Source: Pyropia yezoensis
Lineage: Eukaryota; Rhodophyta; Bangiophyceae; Bangiales; Bangiaceae
DNA: 64,000 bases
Reading direction: 5' to 3'
Assembly: GCA_009829735.1 (NCBI GenBank)
Contig: CM020620.1
Span: forward strand, 2,793,447-2,857,446
Position 1 is the stretch's first letter. Each line of letters begins with the position of its first letter. This document shows, piece by piece, positions 11,533 to 22,600 of the stretch. Both the position numbers and the translations under genes were made by a program. The notes beneath the pieces are model-generated. The model did not search any database and had not been told where the DNA came from. It saw only the letters and a list, made by a program, of their open reading frames with translations.

Positions 11533-12290
11533 TTGCCCGCCTCTCCCGGGCGCCGCCTGCGCTCCCCACCATTTCGAGAGGGCTGCCTGCCCCCACCGAC
11601 TACGAACCACCTGTGTGCATTTGCCGGGCGCTGCCTGACCCTCCCCGCAATCACCCCACCGGCGTGGCGGTGGCCACCTCCACCGACCAGGCGGCGACAG
11701 CCCGCCTATCCCGGACGCTGCCCTCCCTCTCTACCATTACCTTGCCGCTGGCCCACATACCCTCACCGTGGTGACTGCCGGCCTCTCCCGACCACTACCC
11801 CCTCACCTGACTGCCGCCTAAAGACAGGCCGCCCCTCCCGTCTCCGCCGCAGCTGCCCGACTATCCAGGGCGCCGCCCACACCGCGACACGACGTGGACG
11901 CAGCCCTCAAACTCCGTCTCCGCGGACACTGCCCGCCTCTCCCAGGCGCTGCCAACCCCCCCCACCAGAAAAAGAGGCTGAGCGCCCCGACCGACGACGA
12001 GGCAACTGCCTGCTTCCGCTTCCGCCGGGCGTGGGCCCCCCTCCTCGCCGTCACCCTGCCGTTGGCCACCCACCATTCGGCGAGGAACGCCCCGTCTGTC
12101 CCGGGCGTTGCCCGCCCCCGCCACCATCACCGTGCCGCTGGCCCACACCATCAAGGCGGCGACTGCCCGCCTCTCCCGGGCGTGGGCCGCCCTCCCCGCT
12201 GTCATCGTGCCGTTGGCCGCCCCCACCGACGCGGTGGCGACCGCCCTGTCTCTCCCGGGCGCTGCCCGTCCATGGTTTGATGCCTCCACC
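11533..12290. repeat. Degenerate ~75-bp minisatellite
   Basis: A unit containing CCTCTCCCGGGCGCTGCCCG, followed by CCACCATCACCGTGCCGCTGG, recurs every ~70-80 bases in diverged form (clear copies near 11540, 11936, 12095, 12170 and 12250). The 334-residue plus-strand frame through it is a Pro/Arg/Cys repeat product. It is probably not a gene, although an AATAAA follows near 12592. Confidence 0.6.
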
Positions 12291-12299
12291 ACCTCGGAC

Positions 12300-13074
12300 C
12301 GCTGACTCTACTGATGCCGTACAGAGCCTAGAGGTTGCAGGCCTTCATATTGAAGGCAGGGAGGGCGGCCCTTCAGGTGTGGAGGCTGCCCACGACGATG
12401 ATAATGGCGACTTGGGCGGTGCTGCAGACGGCGCGCTTCCTGTCGACCGCCATGCTACAGGCACTTTCATAACCGGCCAGCGCAACTGCCCCCACCGCGT
12501 CGCCCCGTCGGCGGGGGGCGTCGGCATGGCGGTGTGAGCAGCGTTGACGCGCGACGGCGGGCCGACTGCGGGGGAAAGAAGCGACTGGCGGAAATAAAAA
12601 TTAGATACCAACGTAGGTACAGTATCCACGGGATATGGGCTGTAGCCCCACTGCGCCGGTCGGTGCACCCCGACGCGAGAATGTTCGCAATCAGAACTGA
12701 TATGCAAAATGCACCAACCCATTGCTCTCCGATTCCAGCTCCCTAGTATTATTCAGAATACATCGGTATGCACATACCACACCATCACGGTACAATTTCC
12801 CCGAGGTGATCGCGCAAAGCATGCACGCACGCACCGCGACCACCTTTCCATGTGCATTCTTTAGGATACAGCCATTATTCGGTTATATGCGGCTCGATTA
12901 TATGACAGGGTCACAAAATCAAGCTTCCTCGCCCGAGGGCGATTCCTGTTTTCCAGAGAGTTGCTCCATAATGTTTTGCGTTGGGCAGGACTGACCGTGT
13001 GTGCGCCTCACCGATTCGGCTCATCCCTCTCGCTGACGCCGCCGCCGACCATCACCATCCGGAGGGACGCCGCC
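12300..13074. other. Intergenic, lower-GC spacer
   Basis: Base composition drops here (12590-12960 is clearly less GC-rich than its surroundings). No coding frame is supported. The last bases before 13075 include CGTTGGGCAG, which could be a splice acceptor for the next gene. Confidence 0.35.
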
Positions 13075-13404
13075 ATGGTTATCGCTGAGGAGTGGGAGAA
13101 GGTCACTGCGGTGCAGCTGGCCAACTGCTGGCTCACTGCAGAGGTCTTGCCGGACAAGGCAACCGCAGAAGTGCGCCGGCAGCTGCACGGGGTCGTACCT
13201 GTGGCGGATAACGTCCACACTGACGCTTCTGAGGTGGTAGCTTTGATGGCTAACAGCCGCTTGTGGGGCAATTTTGAGGGTGTGTCTGACAGTGAGCGCT
13301 TCGTTGCTGCTGAGCAGTGGTTTGCTGCGGAAGGTGATGTGGAGGCGTTGGATGAGACGGTCGACATGGCGCTAGGGGAGGGGGAGGACGAGTGCGAGGA
13401 GTAG
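13075..13404 (+). CDS. Tigger/pogo (DDE_1) transposase-like C-terminal fragment
   Basis: A 109-residue frame with a strong start context (GCCATGG). It begins EEWEKVTAVQLANCWLTAEVLP. The pattern W-x2-V-x5-NCW-x2-A matches the region just after the catalytic domain in Tigger/jerky/pogo transposases and proteins domesticated from them. It continues with a helical stretch and ends in an acidic tail (ALGEGEDECEE), also usual for that family's C-terminus. No CENP-B-type DNA-binding domain or DDE core was seen in the preceding 1.5 kb. It is therefore a decayed remnant, the last exon of a spliced gene, or a captured C-terminal piece. Codon use is clean, with no stop, which suggests it is or was recently expressed. 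Confidence 0.5.
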   Translation: MVIAEEWEKVTAVQLANCWLTAEVLPDKATAEVRRQLHGVVPVADNVHTDASEVVALMANSRLWGNFEGVSDSERFVAAEQWFAAEGDVEALDETVDMALGEGEDECEE

Positions 13405-13776
13405 ATGCCGTCGTGCTATTATGGTTGTGACTGGTCGTGCGTAGGAAGCAACTTGTGCGCCTGACTGGTGCGCCCTGCTCGCATCACCCTTGACGCGGAT
13501 TTCTTGCGAGCGTGTAGTTTGATCGGTCGACACTGCTGCGACGCCCGGCGGTGTTTGTCAGTTCACGCACTCGTTGCGAATCCGCTGTAAATGATATTCC
13601 GATTTAACCCCTAGCCCCCCTTCATATAGTCGAATAATGACTGTATGTACTGTACTTTACGTACGCGCGCTTGCCCGCTCTGCCCCCCCCGCTCCCCCCG
13701 CCCCCCCCCGCCTCTCCTCTCTCAGTGCGCGCGCTCGTCTGCATCCCCCCCCCGCCCCGCCCCCCCCCGCCCCCCG

Positions 13777-13990
13777 CTCTTGCACACTTTCCCCCCGCCC
13801 CCCGCTCTTGCACACTTTCCCCCCGCCCCCCGCTCTTGCACACTTTCCCCCCCGCGCCCCGCTCTTGCACACTTCCCCCCCGCCCCGCCCCCCCCGCCTC
13901 CCGCTCTTGCACACTTCCCGCTCCCCCCCTTTCCCCCCCCGCCCCGCCCCCCCCGCCTCCCGCTCTTGCACACTTCCCGCTCCCCCCTTT
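13777..13990. repeat. C-rich minisatellite with CTCTTGCACACTT core
   Basis: Six copies of CTCTTGCACACTT, starting at 13777, 13805, 13833, 13863, 13904 and 13963, are separated by C-rich spacers. The first three are exactly 28 bp apart. The tract lies directly upstream of the shared leader at 14037. Confidence 0.8.
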
Positions 13991-14036
13991 CCCCCCCCCC
14001 CCCCCTCCCCCTCTTCCATCCTAGCCAAGACAAGGG

Positions 14037-14110
14037 GAGAGGCAGGCTAGAGTGGGCCTTCAACCGGTGACGCCCTGTGCGTAGCCCGGTTGCCCCTCGT
14101 CTGCCTCTTT
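14037..14110 (+). promoter_or_regulatory. Shared ~74-bp leader element, copy 1
   Basis: About 74 bases that recur at 22451-22523 with only about six to eight differences. Both copies sit upstream of a plus-strand gene for a repeat-rich protein and follow a C-rich minisatellite. The core holds a 7-bp inverted repeat, CAACCGG...CCGGTTG, with an ~18-base loop. The copy lies ~145 bases before the ATG at 14255, so it could be core promoter or 5' UTR. The differences do not follow a codon pattern. Confidence 0.55.
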
Positions 14111-14254
14111 CCGCCCGCCCACCAACTCCTTCCCCCCCTCTCCCACCCGGCTCCTCCGCCTCTCCTCCCTCCACGCCGTCCCCCCCCCCTCCCCCCCCAA
14201 TCCCGGCCAAGTCGCACGGCGCCTGCTGTTCTCTCCTACCGCAGGCGTCTCACC

Positions 14255-16086
14255 ATGGCCGACGGTGGGTATGATGGGCAGCGCGGTGGTGGCGGTAATA
14301 CGGGTGAGGGTGCGAACCCACCAGCCCGTCTTTCTCTGGCGGAGCGCCGACGACGCGCGCGTCGTAGCGCCGCTGCGGCCAGCTTGGCCGCACCTGCTGT
14401 CGCCGACCAAGCGCGCATGGGGGCTGGCACATCATCCACCCGCTCTCCCGTAGAGGATGGCATCGGTGGTGGTGGTGGTGACGGTGGATCATGTTCATCG
14501 GCGTCGTCAACGCCTCACACCCCCGACCGTCAGGTGTTCCCTACTGGGGAAAGCGCTGCCGATGGTGGGGCGGATACGCCTGGTGTTGGCGAAGGCGACG
14601 ATGTAGAAGTGAAGCGGGAGGACGTCCTGGCGGCTCAAGTGCGCGGCATCGACGGCCTTACAGCCGGGATTGGTGAGGCTGCGGTCGGGACCAGCATGTT
14701 GTCCTCGGGGTGTCGCCAAGAGGACGTGGCAGCGCGCTCGCCTCCGCCGCCACCGCAACGTGCGCTGGCGGACATCATAGCTGCCGGGATGGGTGTCCTG
14801 GCGTCGGGGACTCGCTTAGATGGTGCAGGACAGGGCATGCCGCCGACGCCACCTCCGCAACAGGTGCCGCCGCGGGTGCCACTTCCCCCGCTGGCGTCGT
14901 TTGGCATGGCGTCAAGGCCAGCAGTGCCGTCTGGTGGTGGGTCGGACGAACAGCACCGCCAAGAGGATGGGAGTGCGCGTGGCCAGGAGCCCCCTGTGCC
15001 CCGCCCGACCGCTACAACGGTGAAAGTAGGCGGCGTGCCTGCTCCTGGTGGCCCGCCATCCACGGCGTGTGCGCGGTGTCTCGAGACCCCCAGCTGGGTG
15101 GGAAGCCCCCCGCCATATGAGTACAAGAAGGGGCAGACAGCTGACTCAAGCCTCAGCAAGACCCTCGCGAAAAGGGTCGATTCGTGGAAGCGCGGACACC
15201 CCCCCGTCAAGAACGCGTGTGGCTGTTGTGGGATGCGGTTTTGGAAGCGCCTGGACTGCGTGTTGCACGAGGTCGCGTGCAGGGAGTTTAAGGAGTCGTC
15301 TGCATTGTCAATACCGGGCAGGCTGCCATCGCGGGACAGGGTGTCGGGTGTTGGGCATATGGCTGGCCCATCGGAGGGACGTATCGTCCGCCCAGTTCAC
15401 CTTCGGGTGAGCGCTGTGCGCGGCAATGCTCCCCGCCACGGCCACGGCGATTCTCCTAGCCACGGCCACGGCACTTCTCCTCGCCACGGCCACGGCACTT
15501 CTCCCCGCCACGGCCACGGCACTTCTCCCCGCCACGGCCACGGCGCCGGCCCCCGCTACGACGACGACGGCACTTCTCCCCGCCACGGCCACGGCGCCGG
15601 TCCCCGCTACGACGACTACGGTGGTGCTCCCCGCTACGACTACGGTGGTGCTCCCCGCTACGGCCACGGTGGTGCTCCCCGCTACGACTACGGTGGTGCT
15701 CCCCGCTACGACTACGGTGGTGCTCCCCGCTACGACTACGGTGGTGCTCCCCGCTACGGCCACGGTGGTGCTCCCCGCTACGACTACGGTGGTGCTCCCC
15801 GCCACGGCACGGTGGTGCTCCCCGCGACGACTACGGTGGTGCTCCCCGCTACGACGACGGTGGTGCTCCCCGCTACGACTACGGCGGTGCTCCCCGCCAC
15901 GGCCACGGCGGTGCTCCCCGCCACGGCAACGGCGATTCTCCTCGCCACGGCAACGGCGATTCTCCCCGCTACGGCAACGGCGAATCTCCCCGCTACGGCA
16001 ACGGCCACGGGCCTGTGCGTGAACCATCTAGTCCGGCGAGTCCTTTGGGGTCGCGTAGCTGGGGGGCCAGGGGTCGGGGTATTTGA
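14255..16086 (+). CDS. Repeat-rich protein with C2HC-like zinc motif (frameshifted)
   Basis: Start chosen at ACCATGG (14255). Residues ~1-270 are low-complexity and disordered. A conserved-looking middle (about 15067-15300) has CARC, an STSLSK-like Ser-rich helix, then CGCCGMRFWKRLDCVLHEVAC, a possible C2HC zinc finger. The C-terminus is built of ~25 eight-residue repeats of the type GGAPRYDY / TSPRHGHG. At about 15808 one base of a 24-bp repeat unit is missing. The frame shifts to VVLPATTT and runs open to 16090. In the original register the sequence would end at TGA 16084-16086 after a non-repeat tail (SPASPLGSRSWGARGRG), which is the more believable end. The deletion may be an assembly error. 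Function unknown; repeats rich in Tyr, Gly and Arg suggest a condensate-prone or RNA-binding tail. Confidence 0.55.
15425..16017 (+). repeat. 24-bp tandem repeat inside the coding frame
   Basis: About 25 units of a 24-bp sequence such as CCCCGCTACGACTACGGTGG plus TGCT, grading from a CACGGCCACGGCACTTCT form on the left to a CACGGCAACGGCGATTCT form on the right. The array is stop-free in several frames on both strands, so a frameshift within it does not end translation. Confidence 0.9.
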
Positions 16087-16733
16087 GTGACGTTGCAGTC
16101 TTTTTCCATTCTTATCACATCCACTCTTGGGCCACGGGGTCTTGGCCACGGGGTCTAAGAATGAAGGTAGGACGGCTATCCGGAAAAGGTGACAGTTCTT
16201 GCTATCGTGCTATCGTGCTTATCAGGGGAAGTTTGGCGCCGCGGTCACCTCCACCGCAACCGCTACCGCCACCGCCGTCGGTGGAGCCCCACACCCCCCC
16301 CCCACGAAGCGCGCCCCGATGGCCGCCCGTCCGCCGCCCATGCTGCCAACAGGTGCCCCACACCCGCCACCGCACACGCCACCACCCACGACGCCGAGAC
16401 CGCCGCCGCCACCAGTTCCCGCCTCGCCGCGGCGCGTCGCCGTCGTCGTCGCCCGCCCGTCGCCGACGACAGCCTTGTTGCGCTGGGTGGGAGTGGCGAC
16501 AGCGGCCGCGAGCCGCCGGGCCCAGCCCCTGGCCACGTGGGCGCCGACCCGCTGAATGGCATGGAGGGGTTCATCACGTCGCCGCGCTATCTCGAGGGTG
16601 CGTCCGCAGGACACAACTACCACTGCTTAAACAACAGCACAACCACCCCCACCACCCCCCATGCTACACACTCTCCCACCCCTCCTATCATCCCCGACAT
16701 CTACGGAACACCAAAAGCCCAAGCACCACCCCT

Positions 16734-18409
16734 TCAGACACTCTCATCACCAGGGGTAGGCGCACCGGCGCTCGGCATCCCACCAGGCGCAGGCGCCCAC
16801 AGACCGTCAGAGTGCAGCGGCGAAGGCTGCGGAGGCACATTGGCCGCAGGCCTCTCCCCAGCACCAAGCACACGGTCAGTCGACAGAGCCCACTCCATGG
16901 CCGGCGCCCCACCGACCGCCCCAGGCATCAGGCCCGCTGCCCGTGCCGCACCTGCTTTCCGGCACCTACCGGCCGCCACAGACATCAGGCCCGCGGCCCG
17001 TGCCCCACCCGCCGCCACCGACATCCCGCCAGACGCCAATACCCCACCTCTGACCGGCGCTGCCACAATGCCACCGGCCGGCACCGCCCAAGCTGGTGCC
17101 ACACCACCGGCCGGCACCGCCCCAACTGGGGCAGCCATCCTAACTTCCTGCGCCGCCCCATCTCCGCCACCGTCAGGCGACTCTCCACAGTTGGTACCCA
17201 CGGCCCCGGTAGGAGCCCCCGCCGCGACCACCGCGAGCGCCTCAGACACCGCTCCCGAAACTCCACCAGATTCGACGCAGTGCTTGCCTGTGCGCTTGCC
17301 GTGGCCTGCATGCGAGCAGCCAAGCCGTCGGCCATGCCCGCGTTCGTCGTGACCAGGCTGGTCAGATGGTCTACGGCACCCTGGAGCCTCACGATCTTGC
17401 CATCCATAGCCTTGACAGCCGCAGTAATGGCACAAAAGAGCGATTTCAGGTCGGTCCCCTCTGCGTTGGTGGTTGGTGAGGCGCCGTCCAGGGCAGTGGC
17501 GCCCGCAGCAGTCATTGCTGCCGCAACAGACACATCCCCAGCCCTCAGCTTCGGGGATGGGGAGCGGGAAGCCCGTGGGCGCCTTCCAGACGGAGCTACA
17601 AGAGCCCCTGCCGGAGACCCCCCGCCACTCGATACCCGTCGCACGGAAGCCGACGCGGGTGAAGAGGGAGATACATTCGGGGTCGGGGTGTCCGATGGAG
17701 GGGGCGCGATGATCAGCGGAAAGCCCATGCCGCCACCACGACCTCCACGACCTCCACGACCTCCACGACCTCCACGACCCCCACGGCCCCCACGAATTCC
17801 GCGACTGCGACCGCGTGAGCCGGGAGGTAGAAAAGACGATCCGTGACCGACAGCTTGCTCTCGCCCATAGGCAACCTCTTCCTCCAAGGGACTCGGCGAC
17901 GACAGCGTCCCGCCACTGACTGCAAGACCACCTCCCGTCGAGTCGGACGGCGAACCCACGGATGGCTCACCCGTCGCGTGGGCGCTCCCCTGCAAAGGGT
18001 GCGCGGCCGGCCGCGGAGCTGGGGGGAAGAAAGAGCGTGGTGGCGGCGACGGAGGGGGCGGGGGCGCAGGGGGAACGGCAGCCGCTGCAGCGACAGCCTC
18101 TCTAGACGCGCCGCGCATGAGGCTGCCGGTCGACTCCGTACTCGGAGTGTGGCCCGGCACGTAGTGGGTGTTGACACGATGGAGCTGGTCGTCTCTTGGC
18201 TGCTCCCAGGCGCTAGCCACCCTCCGAGGAGGGCAGCTCCACGCGGGTGCCAGCGCTACCTCCCCTGCAAACCCAGGAACTGGAGGCGGGCCCCGGCCTA
18301 GCACAGGCCCTCGAACAGCGGGGGCGCCCTGCCGCACGGGCGTCGAGAGTGGCTCACCGCGGCCATCCGTGTCCTCTGCGCCCGGACCACGGCCACCGGA
18401 GTCGGACAT
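16734..18409 (-). CDS. RGG-box and coiled-coil hypothetical protein (frameshifted)
   Basis: Start at 18409 (TTCACCATGTCCGAC on the minus strand), after a plausible leader. Order: ~200 disordered Ser/Pro/Gly-rich residues, an RGG tract of about seven RGG units (around 17740-17800), a second disordered stretch, then a heptad-like helix (about 17270-17460) with DLKSLFCAITAAVKAMDGKI and VDHLTSLVTTNAGM. Near 17260-17280 this frame switches to Arg/Trp-rich nonsense, while another frame becomes sensible Ala/Gly/Val-rich protein ending at 16734. I read that as a frameshift or tiny intron. RGG boxes usually bind RNA; the coiled coil suggests oligomers. It is convergent with the repeat gene ending at 16086. 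No family recognised. Confidence 0.5.
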
Positions 18410-18742
18410 GGTGAAAGAAGAATGGGAAGGAGGGTTCACCGAGGGAAGGGGAGGATGTAAACAAAGAAAAAAAGGTGCCTGTGGTGGCAGGGTGGCCGTC
18501 GATACAGAACGGATGATGGAAGGGGAGCGGGTGAGTGGAAGGAACATGTGACATCAACAGAGTCGCTTATGAACTCTCGCACACTGACGCTTGGCGCATC
18601 GCCACCTTCTCCGCTCCACCCCACCCCCCCCCTCGCCAGACAGCTGCAACGGACGTGTCCTGTCTCCCTCCCAACGCCGTGTCCTCTCCCCAACCCGCCC
18701 ATCCAGAACCCTTCGCCCTACCGTGCGGCACGTACAAGGCAG

Positions 18743-18945
18743 CACCGCTTGCGATCGACGTTGCACCTGGATGGTGTGTCGTGGCCGCCCAAAATGGCGC
18801 ACGGAAGCACCAGCACCGCTTGCGTCGTCGACCCACTTTGCGTGAGTCGGCTTCTTGTAGCCGCCCAAAATGTGCCAACGGAAGCGACAGTGCCGCTTGT
18901 GGTCGCCGGCCCTCCATGCGTAGGTAGCTTGTCGTGGTCACCCGA
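18743..18945. repeat. Three diverged ~71-77-bp direct repeats
   Basis: Units start at 18743, 18814 and 18891 with CACCGCTTGCG or variants. Each carries CCGCCCAAAATG or its relic about 50 bases further on. Diverged copies suggest an old tandem duplication. Confidence 0.65.
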
Positions 18946-19677
18946 AAGGGCGACAGACAGGAACAGTGCTTTACGCGTGAGACTGGGGATGAAGACTGGG
19001 GATGAAGCCCCCGGTAGGGACGTAGCTGTCAGGGCAGCAAACGCCGAAGGACGGTACACGTAGCGTCCAGGAGGACCTTCGACGACGACAGCAACCAGGC
19101 TGACGGCAAAGGCATACCAAAAAGCATTCGGCGGGGGCGCTGACCACGGTGCATGAGCACCCACGGTGCATCCGCGCGGCGCCGACCCCGGTCACGCCGA
19201 CGGTGGGTGGGAGGTCGCTAGGCGCGAGGACACCTGCGCGTGCGAACCGGCCATGAAAGCAGTTGCCACCCAGTATTGTGCGCACCAAACTGAGCGATTC
19301 CGTGTCCGCAGAAAGTTTCCGAGTTTGGGCCGAGCCAATCAGATGTGCTGAATCACACCATTTCACCGGACTGTCTGTTTGGCAGGCGTGCGACTTGGCG
19401 CACCAATCGCGAGAAGTACGCGTTTTGTGGTGTCTGGGGTGACGCCACAAAGCAGGCTAGCGCCGAGCCAACCCTGAAGGTCCCCGGATTCACCTTGCCC
19501 TCTACTGTACATGAGCTACTCTCAAAGTTGCTTGTCACTTCGGAGTGCCTCTTCTGTTCTTGGCCACCTACGACGGCCGCATGCTGGCCACCTGCGGACG
19601 CAAGCAACGGCATCCCCATCATGGGGAGAAGATCTACCTGGCCGGGCTCCTGCGGCTACAAGCCGTGCCAGCGAGTG

Positions 19678-20156
19678 NNNNNNNNNNNNNNNNNNNNNNN
19701 NNNNNNNNNNNNNNNNNNNNNNNNNNNNNNNNNNNNNNNNNNNNNNNNNNNNNNNNNNNNNNNNNNNNNNNNNNNNNNNNNNNNNNNNNNNNNNNNNNNN
19801 NNNNNNNNNNNNNNNNNNNNNNNNNNNNNNNNNNNNNNNNNNNNNNNNNNNNNNNNNNNNNNNNNNNNNNNNNNNNNNNNNNNNNNNNNNNNNNNNNNNN
19901 NNNNNNNNNNNNNNNNNNNNNNNNNNNNNNNNNNNNNNNNNNNNNNNNNNNNNNNNNNNNNNNNNNNNNNNNNNNNNNNNNNNNNNNNNNNNNNNNNNNN
20001 NNNNNNNNNNNNNNNNNNNNNNNNNNNNNNNNNNNNNNNNNNNNNNNNNNNNNNNNNNNNNNNNNNNNNNNNNNNNNNNNNNNNNNNNNNNNNNNNNNNN
20101 NNNNNNNNNNNNNNNNNNNNNNNNNNNNNNNNNNNNNNNNNNNNNNNNNNNNNNNN
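19678..20156. other. Assembly gap (479 N)
   Basis: Undetermined bases. The flanks do not obviously repeat one another, unlike the gap at 54298. Confidence 1.
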
Positions 20157-20583
20157 GTGAGCGGTGGTGTACGATGGTGTACCGGCGGTCACTACCAGGT
20201 CACTACCAGACCTGCCAGCCAGTCGCAGAAGTCGCGTTGCCTTGCGCCGCCAGTCCCGGGCAGATCGTCCTCTGCTCGCGTCTGTGGTATTTGGGGGCGC
20301 GTGGCCTCCCCCAAAGCAAAGGAGGTGCTGCAGAGGGGTTCTAGTCGGTGCCTTTTTCCTCTCCCCACCCTCTCCCCACCCTCGCCCCTCCCCGCCCCTC
20401 CCAATTTCCCGATCTAACCTGTGGTCTGAATTGTGAGCTGGTCGCCCCGTCACAGAATCCGTCGGTCCCATGTTGCCGACCGGTGCCGCATGACAGTTCC
20501 GTGGACGGAAGAGGGACAGCTGCGGCTTCATACGTGACTGACCCTGCGACGCCGTGATCATTAGGTTACGAACCCGCAGCAGC

Positions 20584-20751
20584 AGGCCACCCGGGCTCCG
20601 TAGCCCACACATGCACGGGGGGGCCTTGCAAGGGGCGAAAGGCACGGTATGTATTGTAGCAACAGGCCACCCGGGCTCCGAGGCCCACACATGCACGGGA
20701 GGGCCTTGCAAGGGGCGAAAGGCACCGTATGTATTGTAGCAGCAGGCCGCC
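20584..20751. repeat. 80-bp tandem duplication
   Basis: Two nearly identical 80-bp units start at 20584 and 20664 (AGGCCACCCGGGCTCCG...GTATGTATTGTAGCA). The first bases of a third copy begin at 20744. The few differences indicate a recent duplication. Confidence 0.9.
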
Positions 20752-21043
20752 GGCAGCGGAAGCGAAGAGGCGGACATGGTATTAAGTGATCACCAAACGC
20801 GACAGAGCGATGCTGGGTGCGGGCGCGTGCATAATACACACGGGAGGCGAGTGTCCCTGCACTTGTGGCAGCCCGTATTCCGGCGTGGGTGACGTCGGGT
20901 GTGGCGCAAACGATTTGGTCCCCCGCCACACAGGTCTCTTGCTGACACTTGTGCTACATAGACGCGTGCCGCATTCGGCGGCGGCACCCCCGAGATGATA
21001 CGGGGAAGGTGACCCACGGGGAGAGAGGAGAGAGGGGGGTGAA

Positions 21044-21076
<33 letters not shown>

Positions 21077-21837
21077 GTCGCCAGGAGCTCGTCTCGAGAC
21101 AAGGAACGACCCAGCGCGGCAGGACAGCGCCGTAACTTGTGGGTATGTGGCATGCAGGACCGGGCCTTAACTGGTGGGTACGGGCCAGGACCGGGCAATA
21201 ACGTATGGGTATGGGCGTGCAGATCGCACGTTGCGGTGCCCGCTTCGGCCCAAAAGTTGTGGTTTGTGGAACGGTCTGTCAGGACGGTGTACGGTAACAT
21301 ACGGGGCTCCACTGCAGAAGCAAAGCTTGTCCGAGGGCCTTGTCCGTGAGCCTTGTTAATTTCTCCGCGGACGAACCTCACAGACCACAATCTCCCGGCT
21401 GTGGCGCGCCCGAGGATTTGCACAGACTCGCCACGACCCCCACGCTACTCTATACGTCTCACCTGGAAGGTGCTCACAGACTCAATATGCATATCGTAAC
21501 ATATCACGTTTCGGCCGGCCACGTACTTCCCTATTCGTACCGTGTGCCGGTCGATGCCCGCGGGTGCTTGGCTGGGTAGGCGGGTGGGCGGGCGGGTACG
21601 CGGGCAGGCAGGCCGACGGGCAGGTAGGTGGGCGGACGGGCGAACGGGTGCGGTGCGCCGTCCCGAAACTGCCCGCGTGGGCGCCTGTGCGTGCTTTGGG
21701 GTCACCATCTCCTGCATTCGCGGCCATTGCATGGCGGCCCATTCACCGCCCACATTCAGCGCTTCACAGGCGCCCCATGAGCTACCCTTGGTCCCGTTGG
21801 CCATGGATGCACCGGCGTGGCCCTGCCCGCATGGGCG

Positions 21838-22340
21838 TGGTCCCCCTCTGACTTGGTGGTGTGGTGTGCCGTGCCCGCATGGGCGTGGTCGCCCTCTGAC
21901 TTGGTGGTGTGGTGTGCCCTGCCCCTGGGCGTGGTCGCCCTCTGACTTGGTGGTGTGGTGTGCCCTGCCCCTGGGCGTGGTCGCCCTCTGACTTGGTGGT
22001 GGGGTGTGCCGTGCCCCTGGGCGTGGTCGCCCTCTGACTTGGTGGTGTGGTGCGGTGTGCCCCTTCCCGCCTGGGCGTGGTCGCCCTCTGACTTTGTGGT
22101 GGGGTGTGCCGTGCCCCTGGGCGTGGTCGCCCTCTGACTCGGTGGTGTGGTGTGCCGTGCGTTGCGGTGAGCTCCTGACTCGGTGGTGTGGTGTGCCGTG
22201 CGGTGCGGTGAGCTCCTGACTCGGTGGTGTCGTGCGGCGTGTGGTGCGGCGTGCCTCTGCCCGCCTGGGCGTGGTCGCCCGCTGACTCGGTGGTGTGGTG
22301 TGCCGTGCGGTGCGGTGAGCTCCTGCCCGCCTGGGGGAGT
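21838..22340. repeat. 46-48-bp minisatellite upstream of the 22.6-kb gene
   Basis: A unit containing GGGCGTGGTCGCCCTCTGAC, then TTGGTGGTGTGGTGTGCC, is repeated about nine times with a 46-48-bp period. It grades into a shorter GAGCTCCTGACTCGGTGGTG form at the right. It ends just before the C run at 22355 and the shared leader at 22451. Confidence 0.85.
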
Positions 22341-22450
22341 CTATTTTTCCACCACCCCCCCCCCCCCCCCCCCCCCCCCCGCCCTTCTCCTCCCCCCCTC
22401 CCCGCCACTCACCGGTTCCTCCGCCTGTCCTCCGGTCCGGCGTGCGCTGG

Positions 22451-22523
22451 GAGAAGCAGGTTAGAGGTGGCCTTCAACCGGTGACGCTCTGTGCGTAGCC
22501 CGGTTGCCCCTCGTCTGCCTTTC
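22451..22523 (+). promoter_or_regulatory. Shared ~74-bp leader element, copy 2
   Basis: Second copy of the element at 14037-14110, including the CAACCGG/CCGGTTG inverted repeat and GTGCGTAGCCCGGTTGCCCC. It precedes the long frame that opens by 22601. Upstream are a minisatellite and a run of 26 C, the same arrangement as copy 1. Confidence 0.55.
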
Positions 22524-22600
22524 CCCCCGCTCTCGACTGCGTCCCACTTGGAGTGCTGAGAAGGTGCGGTGTGTCCCTGTGCGCCTGGTGATCGCTATCT

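Larger units (their letters stand above)
18410..22450. other. Gene-poor region with repeats and an assembly gap
   Basis: Frames here are short and overlap on both strands. None has a recognisable motif. The region holds three separate tandem repeats, a run of 32 G at 21044-21075, a run of 26 C at 22355-22380 and a gap of unknown bases, each listed separately where informative. Confidence 0.5.

Noticed and set aside
14050-14100. tRNA-like reading of the shared leader
   Set aside because: The CCGGTTGAA stretch on the minus strand resembles a T-loop, but no acceptor, D or anticodon stems can be drawn.
21560-21660. Telomere-like G-rich repeat (GGCGGGTGGGCGGGCGGG)
   Set aside because: No constant unit; a degenerate GGGCNGG tract inside the chromosome.
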